Assembly (NCBI GenBank): GCA_963773945.1 | Contig: CAVZDD010000004.1 | Span: 186,001-250,000 of the forward strand | DNA from: JAKIWV01 sp963773945 | Lineage (GTDB): Archaea > Thermoplasmatota > Thermoplasmata > Lutacidiplasmatales > UBA184 | Length of the DNA stretch: 64,000 bases | Direction: 5' to 3' | Part shown: piece by piece, positions 34,328 through 44,017 of the stretch | Numbering within the stretch: the stretch's first letter is position 1 | Layout: each line of letters opens with the position of its first letter | Made by a program: the position numbers and the translations under genes | The notes under the pieces: model-generated | Database searches by the model: none | What the model was told of the DNA's origin: nothing | The model's input: only the letters and a program-made list of their open reading frames with translations

Positions 34328-35629
34328 CCCGATCCGCCGGCGTTTGTGCCTCCCTCGATGTCTACCTCCAGCCCGCCGTAGTCGGCGGAGGGCTCGGGGA
34401 CATCGAGGAGGTCCTAGCCCGTCGGACGCCGCCTCGAGCGCCTCGGATGCAAACCGTTCCTGTACCGGCGCTCCGGCCGACCGCTGCCGGCGTCGGTCCA
34501 GGGTCCGTGGGGGTGGCCGCCCATTCGCCGGGTCCGTCAGGTCGTTCCGCAGTCGCCGAAGGCTCTCACCGTTACGCCGTGGTGGGGGGTCTCCGCCGTG
34601 CCCGACGCCGAACGGTCGGGTCGGCCGGGGCCGTGGAGTCTGGAGACCGCCGACCTCGAGGCCGCCTATGGGCGAGATCAGGTCGTCCATCTGAGCCTTG
34701 AGGAGTTCGCACGCACGCTCACCAGCCGGGAACAGACACGGGAGCGGTGGCGGGAAGGGGGCGTGGGGGTGCGAGAGATCTCGCGACGCCTTTCGGGCAG
34801 GGCCGCGGCCCGCGACATCCGCACCTTCCACGAGGCGTACCGGAAATGGCGGGCTTTCAACCGGCAGAACGTTCTGCATCTCTTCTCCGGGTTCCGCCCC
34901 TCCCGGTCTTTCGGGCAGGAGTTTCCGGAAGCCATCCAGGCCGGTCCGGTCTGGCCCGAGCGACACGGCACGATCCGGCGCCGGTCCCGTTCCCACCGGT
35001 GGGTCTGGTATGCGAGCCCCGCTACCTCTGAACGACTGGCGACCCTCCTAGCCCGTGCGCTCCCGCCGGCGGCCCCCGGACGGCCGCGGGTCCAGATCGA
35101 CGTTCGAAGCCCGCGCCGCTTCAACCTCCCACTCGCTACCGGTGTGCGGTGGCGGTGGGTACTGCCCTCGTTGCCCGGGAACTGGTCGCGACGATTCCAG
35201 TCGGCCGACCTCCGAGTCGTTACGGGCAGCCGTACGATGATCGAGGCGATCGCGAACGGGGGGCCGTTCCTCTACTTCAACGGCGTCTTGAACGAGGGGC
35301 GCCGGACCCGACGACATCGCCCGGAGAAGATCGCGGCGCTCCTCGACGCCTGGCGACGGCACGGAGTTCCGCGAGCACTTCGAAACGACCTCGCAGAATT
35401 CTCTCGGTTACGGAGGGTCGACTCGATCGTCCGGAAGGTCGTGCAGGATCCAGGATGGTCGGCTCGGTTCCCGGCCCGGGCCGCCGCCGTGGATTATGAT
35501 CCTCCGTGGGACGACGGGGGGAGGCTCATCGACCGGTGGGTATCGGAATGGGCCGCCTCGGGAGCCTCCTCGAGCGTCTTTGTGCGTCGAATAAGGGGTT
35601 CCCAATGGCCCCCGCGCTCACGTCTTTAA
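34324..35629 (+). CDS. glycosyltransferase-like protein, interrupted by a one-base frameshift
   Basis: Starts at ATG 34324, overlapping the GNAT stop (ATGA). The phase changes around 34417-34420 where a CCC run appears to hold an extra C; removing it joins VVGGGLGDIEEVLA to VGRRLERLGCKPFLYRRSG. The total would be about 434 aa. The N-terminal Gly-rich loop and C-terminal VVTGSRTMIEAIANGGPFLY are reminiscent of GT-B enzymes of the MurG-like fold, but I do not recognise the family. The last 60 residues are Arg-rich. Co-transcribed with GNAT upstream. Confidence 0.55.
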
Positions 35630-35631
35630 AC
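35624..35631 (+). promoter_or_regulatory. TATA box for the M29 aminopeptidase gene
   Basis: CTTTAAAC, centred 28 nt before ATG 35655, the canonical distance for a leaderless transcript. It suggests the aminopeptidase is independently expressed from the upstream frames. Confidence 0.6.
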
Positions 35632-35654
35632 GGAGCAATTCCCTTCGGGCCGGC

Positions 35655-36756
35655 ATGGCGACCAACGGCTCCGGCGCCGAGGCGCTGGCCCGGGTGCTCC
35701 TCGGCTCCGCTCTCGGGTTGAAACGCGGCGAGAATGTGATCATCGAGACGTGGACCCACACCCTGCCGTACGCGACGGCCTGCGTGACCGAGGCGCGACG
35801 GCGTGGCGCGCTCCCGCTCCTTCTCTACGAAGACGAAGGGGCCTACTGGCGTTCCTGGGAGACCGTCCCCAAGCGGGACATGGGACGCGTGGGGAGCCAC
35901 GAGTGGTCCGCGCTCTCGAAAGCGCAGGCGTATGTGTTCTTCCCCGGCCCGGCCGACATGACGCGGTGGCGCGCCAATACCAAGGACTTCCGGCAGTCGG
36001 TGGCCTACAACCAGGAATGGTATCGCCGGGCGAAAGTGGCCCATCTCCGCGGCGTGCGTTCCATGCTCGGATACGCCTCCGACGCGGCCGCCGCGCGTTT
36101 CCACGTCGAAGGGCCGACGTGGCGCGACCAATTGATTCGGGGCTCGATCCAGGCCGACGCCACGGCAATCAAGCGGGACGTGGCGCGATTGTCGGCGAAA
36201 CTGCTCAAGGGAAAGGAACTCCACATCATGGCTCCCAACGGGACCGACCTGACGTTGCAGCTTCGGGGACGCCCGCCGATCGCTGATGACGGAATCGTGG
36301 ATGCGGCCGACGTGAAAGCCGGGAACAACGTGGCCGTCGCGCCGCCGGGCTACATCGCGGTCGCAATCGACGAGAAGAGCGCGACCGGGCTCGTAGTGGC
36401 GAACCGACCGAGCTACCCCGCCGGGCCGGCTCGAAGGCGGACAGTGGGAGTTCGCCCATGGGCAGATGGTCAGCAGCTCCTTCACCGACGGAGGAGAAAT
36501 CTTCGAACGGATGACACAGGAGGCGACGCCCGGCTGGAATCGAGGCGCGTTCTTCTCCCTCGGGGTGAACCCTGCGCTCGACCCCGGAGTGCCGCAGGCC
36601 GAGGACCAGGAGGGCGGTGCGGTGGCGATCGGCATCGGGGGCAATGCGGGATACGGCGGGAGCAGTTCGAACCCGTTCCTCGCGTGGCTGATCGTGGGGG
36701 AAGCGACCGTCGCGTTGGATGGCAAGCCGCTCGTGGACCGCGGAAAGCTCCTCTAG
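35655..36756 (+). CDS. M29 family aminopeptidase, interrupted by a one-base frameshift
   Basis: About 366 aa when joined. N-terminal ALARVLLGSALGLKRGENVI and WYRRAKVAHLRGVRSMLGYA are typical of M29 (aminopeptidase T type) proteins; the second frame, from about 36430, holds LEGGQWEFAHGQMVSSSFTD and GFIGGN-like glycine loop (AVAIGIGGNAGYGG). Deleting one G in the GGG at 36423-36425 joins the phases as PAGRLEGGQWEF. M29 enzymes are dimetal aminopeptidases; the His/Glu ligands are difficult to assign here. Single-indel interruption is probably a sequence error. Confidence 0.72.
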
Positions 36757-36775
36757 CCCCGGATCGTACCTCGCT

Positions 36776-37345
36776 GTGGACTGGGCACGAGCGTTCCGGC
36801 ATCCGCGACCCCGGTCCTGGTACGACCGTCCGACGATCGCGGTGGCCCGGGCGATCCTGGGGGACTGGTTGGTCGGTCGGACGACCGACGGATGGCGCGC
36901 CGGGCGGATCGTCGAGACCGAGGCCTACGGGGCGAACGATCCGGCCAGTCACGCCTTTCGGGGACCGACCGCCCGCAATCGATCGATGTTCGCCGATCCG
37001 GGAACATGGTACGTCTACCGGATCCATCAGGTCCACTGCGCGAACTTGACGACACGGCCCGGCGAGGCGATCCTGCTCCGGGCGCTGGAACCCGCCACGG
37101 AGGGGCTCGGGGACACTCGGGGGCCGGGTCGACTGTGTCGGGCCTTCGGTCTCACTCGAGCAGAGGATGGCTCCAGCGCCGTGCTGAGTCCACGCCTTCG
37201 GGTGCTGCCCGGGCCCCGTTCTCGCGCACCGGTCGTGTCCGGGCCTCGGGTGGGAATTCGAAGGGCCCCGCGTCGACGCCTGCGGTTTGCGTTGAAAGGC
37301 AATCGGTGGGTCTCATCTCCCCGACCCTCCGGCTGGACCGGCTGA
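36776..37345 (+). CDS. 3-methyladenine DNA glycosylase (MPG/AAG type)
   Basis: 189 aa, GTG start. MPG features are clear: ILGDWLVGRTTDG, the catalytic Glu in GRIVETEAYGAND, SHAFRGPTARNRSMF and YRIHQVHCANLTT. It removes alkylated bases in base excision repair. It lies 19 nt after the aminopeptidase stop on the same strand. Complete, with no sign of frameshift. Confidence 0.87.
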   Translation: MDWARAFRHPRPRSWYDRPTIAVARAILGDWLVGRTTDGWRAGRIVETEAYGANDPASHAFRGPTARNRSMFADPGTWYVYRIHQVHCANLTTRPGEAILLRALEPATEGLGDTRGPGRLCRAFGLTRAEDGSSAVLSPRLRVLPGPRSRAPVVSGPRVGIRRAPRRRLRFALKGNRWVSSPRPSGWTG

Positions 37346-37360
37346 GCCGGGCCGCCCGGT

Positions 37361-37522
37361 TTAGTGGCGCTTCGCCCAGTCGTAGCGACGCAGGGTCGCG
37401 GTCCGGCCAAAGCCGCAGGAGGAACACACGCGCGCCTGGCGGTGGAAAGAGTGCTTGCCGCACCGGCGGCAGCGGAAGTGAACGATCTTGCCGCCCGCAC
37501 TGGACGGTGTGCCCTTACTCAT
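37361..37522 (-). CDS. rpl37e: 50S ribosomal protein L37e
   Basis: 53 aa, too short for routine gene finding. It has the four-cysteine zinc site: CRRCGKHSFH and CSSCGFGRT, preceded by MSKGTPSSAGGKIVHFR, and ends RRYDWAKRH. This is an unmistakable archaeal/eukaryotic L37e. It lies 27 nt downstream of the Lsm gene on the same strand; that Lsm-L37e pair is an old archaeal operon. Confidence 0.93.
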   Translation of the reverse strand: MSKGTPSSAGGKIVHFRCRRCGKHSFHRQARVCSSCGFGRTATLRRYDWAKRH

Positions 37523-37549
37523 GGGTCCCTCCGGGGCGAGGGGCGGAGC

Positions 37550-37768
37550 CTACGGGGAGATGAAGATGACGCTATCGCCCCGGACCAGGGTAATCCCCGG
37601 ACGCGGGGTCGGATTCTCCCCCTTCGCGTCATGTTCCTCGGCGGAGGAGAGGACGAGGTTCAGGTGCTGGTCGAACGACTCGAGGGTCCCCCGGATCCGA
37701 CGGCCCCCCCGGAGCTCGACGAGCACCGGCTTGTGGAGACTCTGCTGAAGGAGGTCAAGGGGCTTCAT
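37550..37768 (-). CDS. archaeal Sm-like (Lsm/SmAP) RNA-binding protein
   Basis: 72 aa. Sm1 motif VLVELRGGRRIRGTLESFDQHLNLVL and Sm2 motif RGDSVIFISP are complete. It forms a heptameric ring binding U-rich RNA, and it precedes L37e. The ATG at 37768 is 30 nt from a TATA-like box, giving a leaderless transcript. Confidence 0.94.
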   Translation of the reverse strand: MKPLDLLQQSLHKPVLVELRGGRRIRGTLESFDQHLNLVLSSAEEHDAKGENPTPRPGITLVRGDSVIFISP

Positions 37769-37795
37769 GAGGGAGCGGGCCGAGGCGGCAGTTGA

Positions 37796-37803
37796 CTCTT
37801 AAC
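37796..37803 (-). promoter_or_regulatory. TATA box for the Lsm-L37e operon
   Basis: Minus strand GTTAAGAG, centred about 30 nt before ATG 37768. Confidence 0.5.
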
Positions 37804-37830
37804 CTTGGCCGGAGCCGTCCCGGCTCCCGG

Positions 37831-40800
37831 TCACTGACGAGGAGGCGGCGCCGGGTCCTCGACCCACTCGGGGAGGCCCCCGGAGCTCGCCTCGCTCCAC
37901 GCGGCGCCAGGCGGAGCGCCGGTGATCGGTGTCGCGGGGGTCATCGTCACGGTGGGGGGTCGTCGTCGTCCCCGAGTGGCGGCCCACATCACAAGAAGTC
38001 CCACGATGAGGCCCACGATGAACAGCCCGGTGTACAGCTCGTAAATGTACGTGGGCACCGCCGTGGTGTTGTGATACTGGGTGGGCGGGACGGACGCGGG
38101 GACGACCTGGAAGGTCACCGAAACATTGTCCCAAGCGTGCGCGTCCTTGCTGAAGGTGGTCAGATTCGCGTAGTACTGACCCGAAAGGACGAGAGTGGCC
38201 TGCGCGATGACGACGCCGGGGCCGGGCGCTTCGGTGCTCCCGCTGGTATTGACCGCGTAGACGACGAGCTTGCCGTAGTCCAGCTGGAGGCTGCCAGTGA
38301 AATTGCCTGGGACCTGCACCTGCCAGACCAGGGTCACGATCCCGGGGGAGTACATCCCGTCGTTCACCGGGGTCAGGAGTTGCACGTTGGCCACCGTGAA
38401 GGGGACAAGGTTCGTGTTGACCTCGATGGTGGGGAAGCCGTTCGGTCCGAGCACGCTCGTCCTGTACGCCGTGACGCGTACGCTGTACTGCGCCGGAGGA
38501 AGACCCGACGCGTAGGGCCCGAGGAGGTCGCTCGCCGTGATGGAGACCGAGTTCGTTGCGCCCGCAGGCACGAGGAGGTTCGCCGCCCCCACGTTCGAAA
38601 CCGAGGGCGTGTTCGTCACGACGAGCCCGGTGGAATCATCGACCAACGCAACGGTTTCCTCGAGGCCGGGTAGGGCGCCGGAGGCGATCGTGTTCGTCCA
38701 ACTAGCCGCGACCGAGAGAACTTGGCCGGCCATCTGGGCGTGGGCGACCGGAGTGGTGAATCCGATCGCGGGCCCGCCGACCACCTCGATTGACGTGGAT
38801 CCGGATCCGGCGTAGCCGATCAGGTCCGTCACATTGCCGTAAAGCGTGAAGGTGCCCACCGTGGTCGCCGTGCAGACGCTCGAATTGGTGTTCCAGAGCG
38901 AGACGAAAACACCCGGTATACAGCTGAGAGTTCCCGGTGCGAGCGTGGCGGCGGCGCTGATGTTGAAGGTGAACGGATTCGTGCCACCGGCCACCGTGGC
39001 GTTCACGGTGAAGGGGACGTCGGGCTCGACGACCGACGGGTAAACCGTTACGCCCGTGACGACCGGGAGCGCTATCGCCAGCGCGTAGAGGGTTCCCGAG
39101 CCGCTGACGGTGACCGATACCGTGAGACCGGTCGTCGCCGACAGCGTGAGGTTGGAGGTGGCGGCCCAGTGCGCGGCGGGGATCGCGCCCCCGGACAGCG
39201 TGACGGCGTACATTCCCGCGGCGAAATTGCCTGTGTTGCCGGCCCTGACGGGGACCCCCGGGCCCGTCCCGGTGAAAGTCGCGACCGTTCCGGTCGCGGA
39301 GGGGTCATCGACGAAGGTCACCGGGAAGGTCTGACCCACGAAGGAGGCGTAGACGGTGCCGGCCCCGCTGACGGTCAGCTCGTACTGCAGGACCCATTCC
39401 CCGAGCGCGTTCAGCGAGTCCAGGGTGGTGATCGTGACACCACCCGTCGTGTTCCACCCGTTGAAGGTCGAGTGTGCCGCCGCGAGGGGTGCGATGGAAT
39501 ACGCGCCCGGGGCCACGGTATCGTTCGTGGAGGTTCCGGTGTAATCCTGGTTGACGTTCCAGGTGACCGACCCAGATCCCTCGACCACGAAGTTCACCGC
39601 CAGCTCCAAGCTCGCGGTGAAGGTCGCGGTGAGCGTACCGGTGCCGTTCACGGTCAGCCAGGTGAGGGTGGCCGTTGGGTCGGCGATCCATAGATTCGTG
39701 GGGTCGCTCACGGCCCAGCCGGAGAACGTGGAGCCGGCTCCGGGGCGGCGACGATCGGATAGGTGGTATCTTCGACCTGGGAGAGGGAAACCATGCCGCT
39801 GTGGACCGTGCCGTTGAACGCAATCGCCCCCGCGCCGGTTCCGGCGACGGCCAACGTCACCGAAGGGGTCGAGTGGAAGAGCGCATACACCCAGGATGTA
39901 CCGTTCTGGAGGACCACCTGGGTGGTGGAGGCGAAGTAGCTCATCGACGCGCTCCAGAGATAGCTCCACGTCTCGAACGAGTAGCTGGCGTTCGGGTCTG
40001 CCGTAACCGTGTACGTACCGTCCGGCACCGTGAGGATTGTCCCCGAGGGGTAGGTCGTCCCTCCGAACGTGATGGAACCGCCGGTCGTTGGAACGCTCTC
40101 GAGCCACACGGTGTCCATCATTGTCGTCTGGGCGAAGTTGCCCGTCAGGGTGGAGGGACCCCCAACCACGGAGACATTGAGCCACGTGTAGTTCGTATGA
40201 GGAGCGAAGACGTAGGCACCTCCGGTATAGGTCCAACCCGTGAAGTTGTAGCCGACCGACGGAAGGGCCTGGATCGAGTACATTCCGGGAACAAGGTTGA
40301 TCGTGGCTCCGTCGGCATACCCGTGGGAGCCGACGGGGGCATACTGGGCGATGATCTGCCCCGGATAGGTCGCGACCGTTGGAAGATAGAAGCCGGGACT
40401 GACCGCCACCGTTCCGTGGCTCCCGGGACTCGAGAAGTGCACCCCCACGGTGGGCGGCGAGACGAGGACGAAGTTGGCGGTGAGGCCGGCCGTCCCGGAC
40501 AACCGGAAACTGTTCCACGGCGTTCCAGCGGCATCCATCGCCACGGCGCCGGACGTGACATACCCGCCGAAGTACCCGCCGGAGGCGGGTACGCTGTTGA
40601 TCGAGTAGCTCCCCGACGGAAGGTGGGTAATCGTGGAGGTGGCGCTCAATGTGTAGTTCAGGAAATGGACCGTGCCGCTCCCGACGATGGTGATCGTGAG
40701 CGAGTCTCCGACGAGCGCGGGCACGGTAAAGTTGGTCACCGGGAAATAGCCGAGGGCCGCCGAGTTCGACGTGAGGAGTGAATCGTACTGCCGGTACTGG

Positions 40801-42200
40801 CCGAAGTCGTAGGTCGTTCCGAAGTAATCCGTCGCGCCAAATTCGAGCGCGTTGGCGGCTCGGGAATAACTGTACCACGGGTAGCTGCAGTAGGCGCTAC
40901 CGTCCCGGCCTTGGCAGGTTCCCATGCTCAGGGGGTCGATCCAGGCGATACCCCCGAAGTCTTGCTCCATCCCGAGCTGGGTCGCTGTCTGGGTGGTCGC
41001 GCCGTTGAAGAACTTGACCGGACCGATGTGCCAGGGCTCGGCCGTGTCGTTGACCCAGCTCTGCGGGTCGTAGGAGTCGCACGGAGTAGACGGGTTGAAC
41101 GCCGTCGGGGGCGGGGCGCCGGAGTTGCAACCTCCGTAGCTGTCGTTCTCGGGACCCGCGTAGGTGTGACCGGTCTCGAACGAAAACGCGACCGGGAGGT
41201 CGCCGCCCGGACTCCACGGCAAGGAGTCGTCGAGGTTGTTCGCGAGGTAGGCCGGATTGAGCGGGTAGCCCGCTGTCGTGTTGTAGAGGTTGAGGAATCC
41301 GTTCAGACCGTCTGTGGAATCCGTGACCGAGATGTCCTCGCCGTAGGGGGACCCGATCCACCCCGTCATCGTGACGGTTAGCGAGTCGCCCTGATTCATC
41401 TGGAACGGTACGCTAGAGTTACCGATGTTGAGCGGCGCCGCGTAGCAGGGATCCTCGTAGCCGGTCGCGAGCTCGATCTGCCACGCGACGGCGAAACCGG
41501 ACCAGATGCCCGACTGGAACTGTCCGTTCGCGTTCGTGTCGGGATACAGCTGGAGCTCGAGGAAGCACTGGCCGCTGTAGCCGTAGGGGTCGTACAGGTC
41601 CATGCCGAACCAGATCGCGATGTACAGGTCGGACTGGTTCTGCGTCGGACTACGGTCAACCGGCAGGGTGACGTTCCACGTCACGTTGCCTCCGCTTCCC
41701 GGCAGGTCGGAGAACGGGTTTATCGCCGGCTCGTCGTGGCCGTAGCAACTGTTGGAGTAGCCGGATTGGCCGTTGGCGGGCCACTTGCCAACGCAGGTCC
41801 CGTCAACCAGGGGGTAGCTCCCGTTGTCGGACCAGGTCTGGTAGAACTGCGCCGCCGAGACCCCTGCGGGGACCGGCGGGATGGGGGCCCCGGGCGGGAG
41901 GTGATTCGCTCCCCACGCCGGGGGATAGTGAGCGAGGTGAAGGTTGGGGCCTCTCACCTGTGGGGTCGGGATTCCGGAAAGGGAGTCCATGGACGGTAGA
42001 ACGACCTGCGGGTGAGGGGATAGGGCCGGAGAGGGCTTCTCCGATGGCGGCGCGGGGGAAGTCCCGGGCGAGGGGTGGAGTACCGCCGGAATGACCGAGG
42101 CATGCGGGGAAAGGGTAGAAAGGCCCCCTCCGCCGATCGCGCTGGCGACGAGCACGAGTGCGATTCCAATCACCCACGGCGCTTTCGAGGCGTTCCTCAT
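37831..42200 (-). CDS. giant cell-surface protein with InlB-like repeats, one-base frameshift
   Basis: About 1456 aa when the two phases are joined. Signal peptide (APWVIGIALVLVASAIGGGG), Pro-rich linker, a large ectodomain of unknown fold to about residue 480, then repeated beta modules with YSFETWSYLW, YNFTGWTYTGG and FSGWAVSDPTN cores (divergent InlB B-repeat style), Ig-like modules, and a C-terminal membrane helix (YTGLFIVGLIVGLLVMWAA) followed by a short cytoplasmic tail. Phase changes at about 39735-39738; one base is missing. Many NxT/NxS sites suggest glycosylation. Probable S-layer or adhesion component. Confidence 0.78.
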
Positions 42201-42415
42201 TCCGATTCCACCTCAGGCCAGATGGCCCCGTCGATCAGGCCCGGACGCGTCGGATCCCCGGTCCGGGTCGACGCGCTGGGCTCGGCCGATGGAAGGTCTG
42301 GAGCCTTTCGGGACTAGAAGAGAAACGAACGAAAGTCTTTTGCTAAGCCCTCGGGGCGGGGGAACCCTCCTCCGGCGGCCAGCCTTTTTGGGGGCCACCC
42401 ATGTCACCCTAGACG

Positions 42416-43735
42416 TTGCCGCGCACGACCTCGCGACCGGTGGCCGAGATGATCGCTCGCTTCGGCGTCCGCGTACTCGACGCCACCACGCCGGCCGAGA
42501 TTGCCCGGGAGGTGGAGCGGACCGCCTCCGACCCGGAGGGAGTTGGCATCATGACCCGCAAGGGTCGGACCCTGTTGGTCCGCCTCGAGGGGATCCCCCT
42601 CAAAGCCGCCCCCCTCCTCAAACAAGAGATGCTGTCGCTGGGCGCCGATTCGGCCCATGCGAAAGGCGTGGCGGACCTCTCCGTCGAGCAGACCGCCGTG
42701 GTCCTGTTGGGAACCCCCGGGCAGTACGCCCACCTGATTCCGAAGCTTCGCCGCCAGCCGTTCCAGCTGAAGGCGGTGGCCGAGGCGTTGGAAACCGTCC
42801 TGGCGAACTTCTCCCGGTCGCATCCGCGACCGCTCCGGGGCCTGCACCGGTCCATCACGCTCGGGTCTTCTACCGTTGTCATGGGCGTCCTCAACGTGAC
42901 GCCGGATTCGTTCAGTGACGGCGGGCTCTTCGACCAGCCCGACGTCGCGGTCGCTCGAGGGCTGGAGATCGAGGCCGAGGGCGCTCAAATCCTGGACGTC
43001 GGCGCGGAATCGAGTCGACCGGGAGCCCTCCCGGTGTCGGCGGAGCGGGAAATCGAACGATTGCGGGCGGTCCTGCCGTCGCTCCACGATCGGCTCCAGA
43101 TTCCGATCTCGGTCGATACGCAAAAACCGGAGGTGGCTCGGGCCGCCCTCGATCTGGGCGCGGACATGGTCAACGACGTCTCGGGTCTTCGGGACCCGAA
43201 CATGCGACAGGTGATCGCCCGCGCGGGGGCGCCGGTCGTGGTCGTCCACATGCGGGGTACGCCAGCGACGATGCAGTCGAACCTAGTCTACGCCGACCTG
43301 CGGGCCGAGGTGTACGGTTTCCTCGCCCGGGCGGTGGCCGACGCCGTCCGGGACGGGATTGGGCCCGATCAGCTGCTCGTGGATCCGGGGCTCGGGTTCG
43401 GGAAGTCCGCTCCGCAGAGCTTCGACCTACTGCGCCACCTCTCAGAGTTCCGAAGCCTGGGTTGCCCCGTCGTCGTGGGCGCTTCCCGCAAGTCGTTCCT
43501 CAACCCGACTCTCGGAGGTACCCCGGCGAGCGCCCGAGCGGAGGCGAGTGTGGCCGCAGCCGTGGTCGCCGCGCTCGGAGGAGCGTCCATCGTGCGGGCC
43601 CACGACGTGGGCCCAACCGTCCGGGCCGTGGCCGTCGCGGACGCGGTCCGGAGTGGCCGGTTCCCCGACCGTCACTCGGACGAGGGCGCCGCCGGGATGG
43701 GTTCCTCTTCTTCGAGGATCAGGGGCCCGACGTAG
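42416..43735 (+). CDS. folP: dihydropteroate synthase with N-terminal extension
   Basis: 439 aa. Residues 143-420 are a complete DHPS TIM barrel: VVMGVLNVTPDSFSDGG, DVGAESSRPGA, DLGADMVNDVSG, VVVHMRGTPATMQ and VDPGLGFGKS. The first 140 residues form an additional domain that is common in archaeal DHPS and not in bacterial ones. Candidate starts are TTG 42416, GTG 42440 and ATG 42449. It condenses a pterin pyrophosphate with p-aminobenzoate in C1-carrier synthesis. Its end overlaps a small zinc-ribbon gene on the other strand by 64 nt. Confidence 0.9.
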   Translation: MPRTTSRPVAEMIARFGVRVLDATTPAEIAREVERTASDPEGVGIMTRKGRTLLVRLEGIPLKAAPLLKQEMLSLGADSAHAKGVADLSVEQTAVVLLGTPGQYAHLIPKLRRQPFQLKAVAEALETVLANFSRSHPRPLRGLHRSITLGSSTVVMGVLNVTPDSFSDGGLFDQPDVAVARGLEIEAEGAQILDVGAESSRPGALPVSAEREIERLRAVLPSLHDRLQIPISVDTQKPEVARAALDLGADMVNDVSGLRDPNMRQVIARAGAPVVVVHMRGTPATMQSNLVYADLRAEVYGFLARAVADAVRDGIGPDQLLVDPGLGFGKSAPQSFDLLRHLSEFRSLGCPVVVGASRKSFLNPTLGGTPASARAEASVAAAVVAALGGASIVRAHDVGPTVRAVAVADAVRSGRFPDRHSDEGAAGMGSSSSRIRGPT

Positions 43736-43866
43736 TCGCAGTCGAGGCAGTGGAACAGCTGCCCCAGGATCAAGCCGCCCTCGAAGACGAGCCGGGTCGA
43801 CCGGCAGTGGGGGCACCGGCGGACGATCTTACCCCGAGTCCGACGTCGCTTCGTCGTCCCCCCCAT
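43672..43866 (-). CDS. small zinc-ribbon protein
   Basis: 64 aa. Basic N-terminus (GTTKRRRTRGKIVRR), then CPHCRSTRLVFEGG and CLDCDYVGPL forming a C-x2-C, C-x2-C ribbon, followed by an acidic tail. It overlaps the upstream zinc-finger gene by 38 nt and the end of folP on the opposite strand. Typical of archaeal small RNA- or protein-binding ribbons; no precise family is assigned. Confidence 0.65.
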   Translation of the reverse strand: MGGTTKRRRTRGKIVRRCPHCRSTRLVFEGGLILGQLFHCLDCDYVGPLILEEEEPIPAAPSSE

Positions 43867-44017
43867 CGTCCGGGTCGTCTTCCGAGAGAGGGGGAGGCGG
43901 GGCGTGGGCAGCGCAGAAATCGCGGTACTTCACCATCTCCTCGGACGTGAGCAATTTCCCGCAGACTTGGCAAGTGGTTCTCGTATCAAACGTGATGGGG
44001 TGCGGGGGGCCGGCCAT
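43829..44017 (-). CDS. small zinc-finger protein behind gyrA
   Basis: 62 aa. Contains CQVCGKLLTSEEMVKY and a later FCAAHAP, giving a four-ligand site (two Cys, one Cys, one His), then an Asp-rich tail. Its ATG overlaps the last base of gyrA (44017). The next zinc ribbon begins inside its 3' end, so three small cysteine-motif segments follow GyrA in one transcript. Function is unknown. Confidence 0.6.
   Translation of the reverse strand: MAGPPHPITFDTRTTCQVCGKLLTSEEMVKYRDFCAAHAPPPPLSEDDPDDGGDDEATSDSG

Noticed and set aside
33065..34996. 643-codon minus-strand frame over HEAT and GNAT genes
   Set aside because: Arg/Pro-rich shadow; plus-strand genes have clear domains and ATGA coupling.
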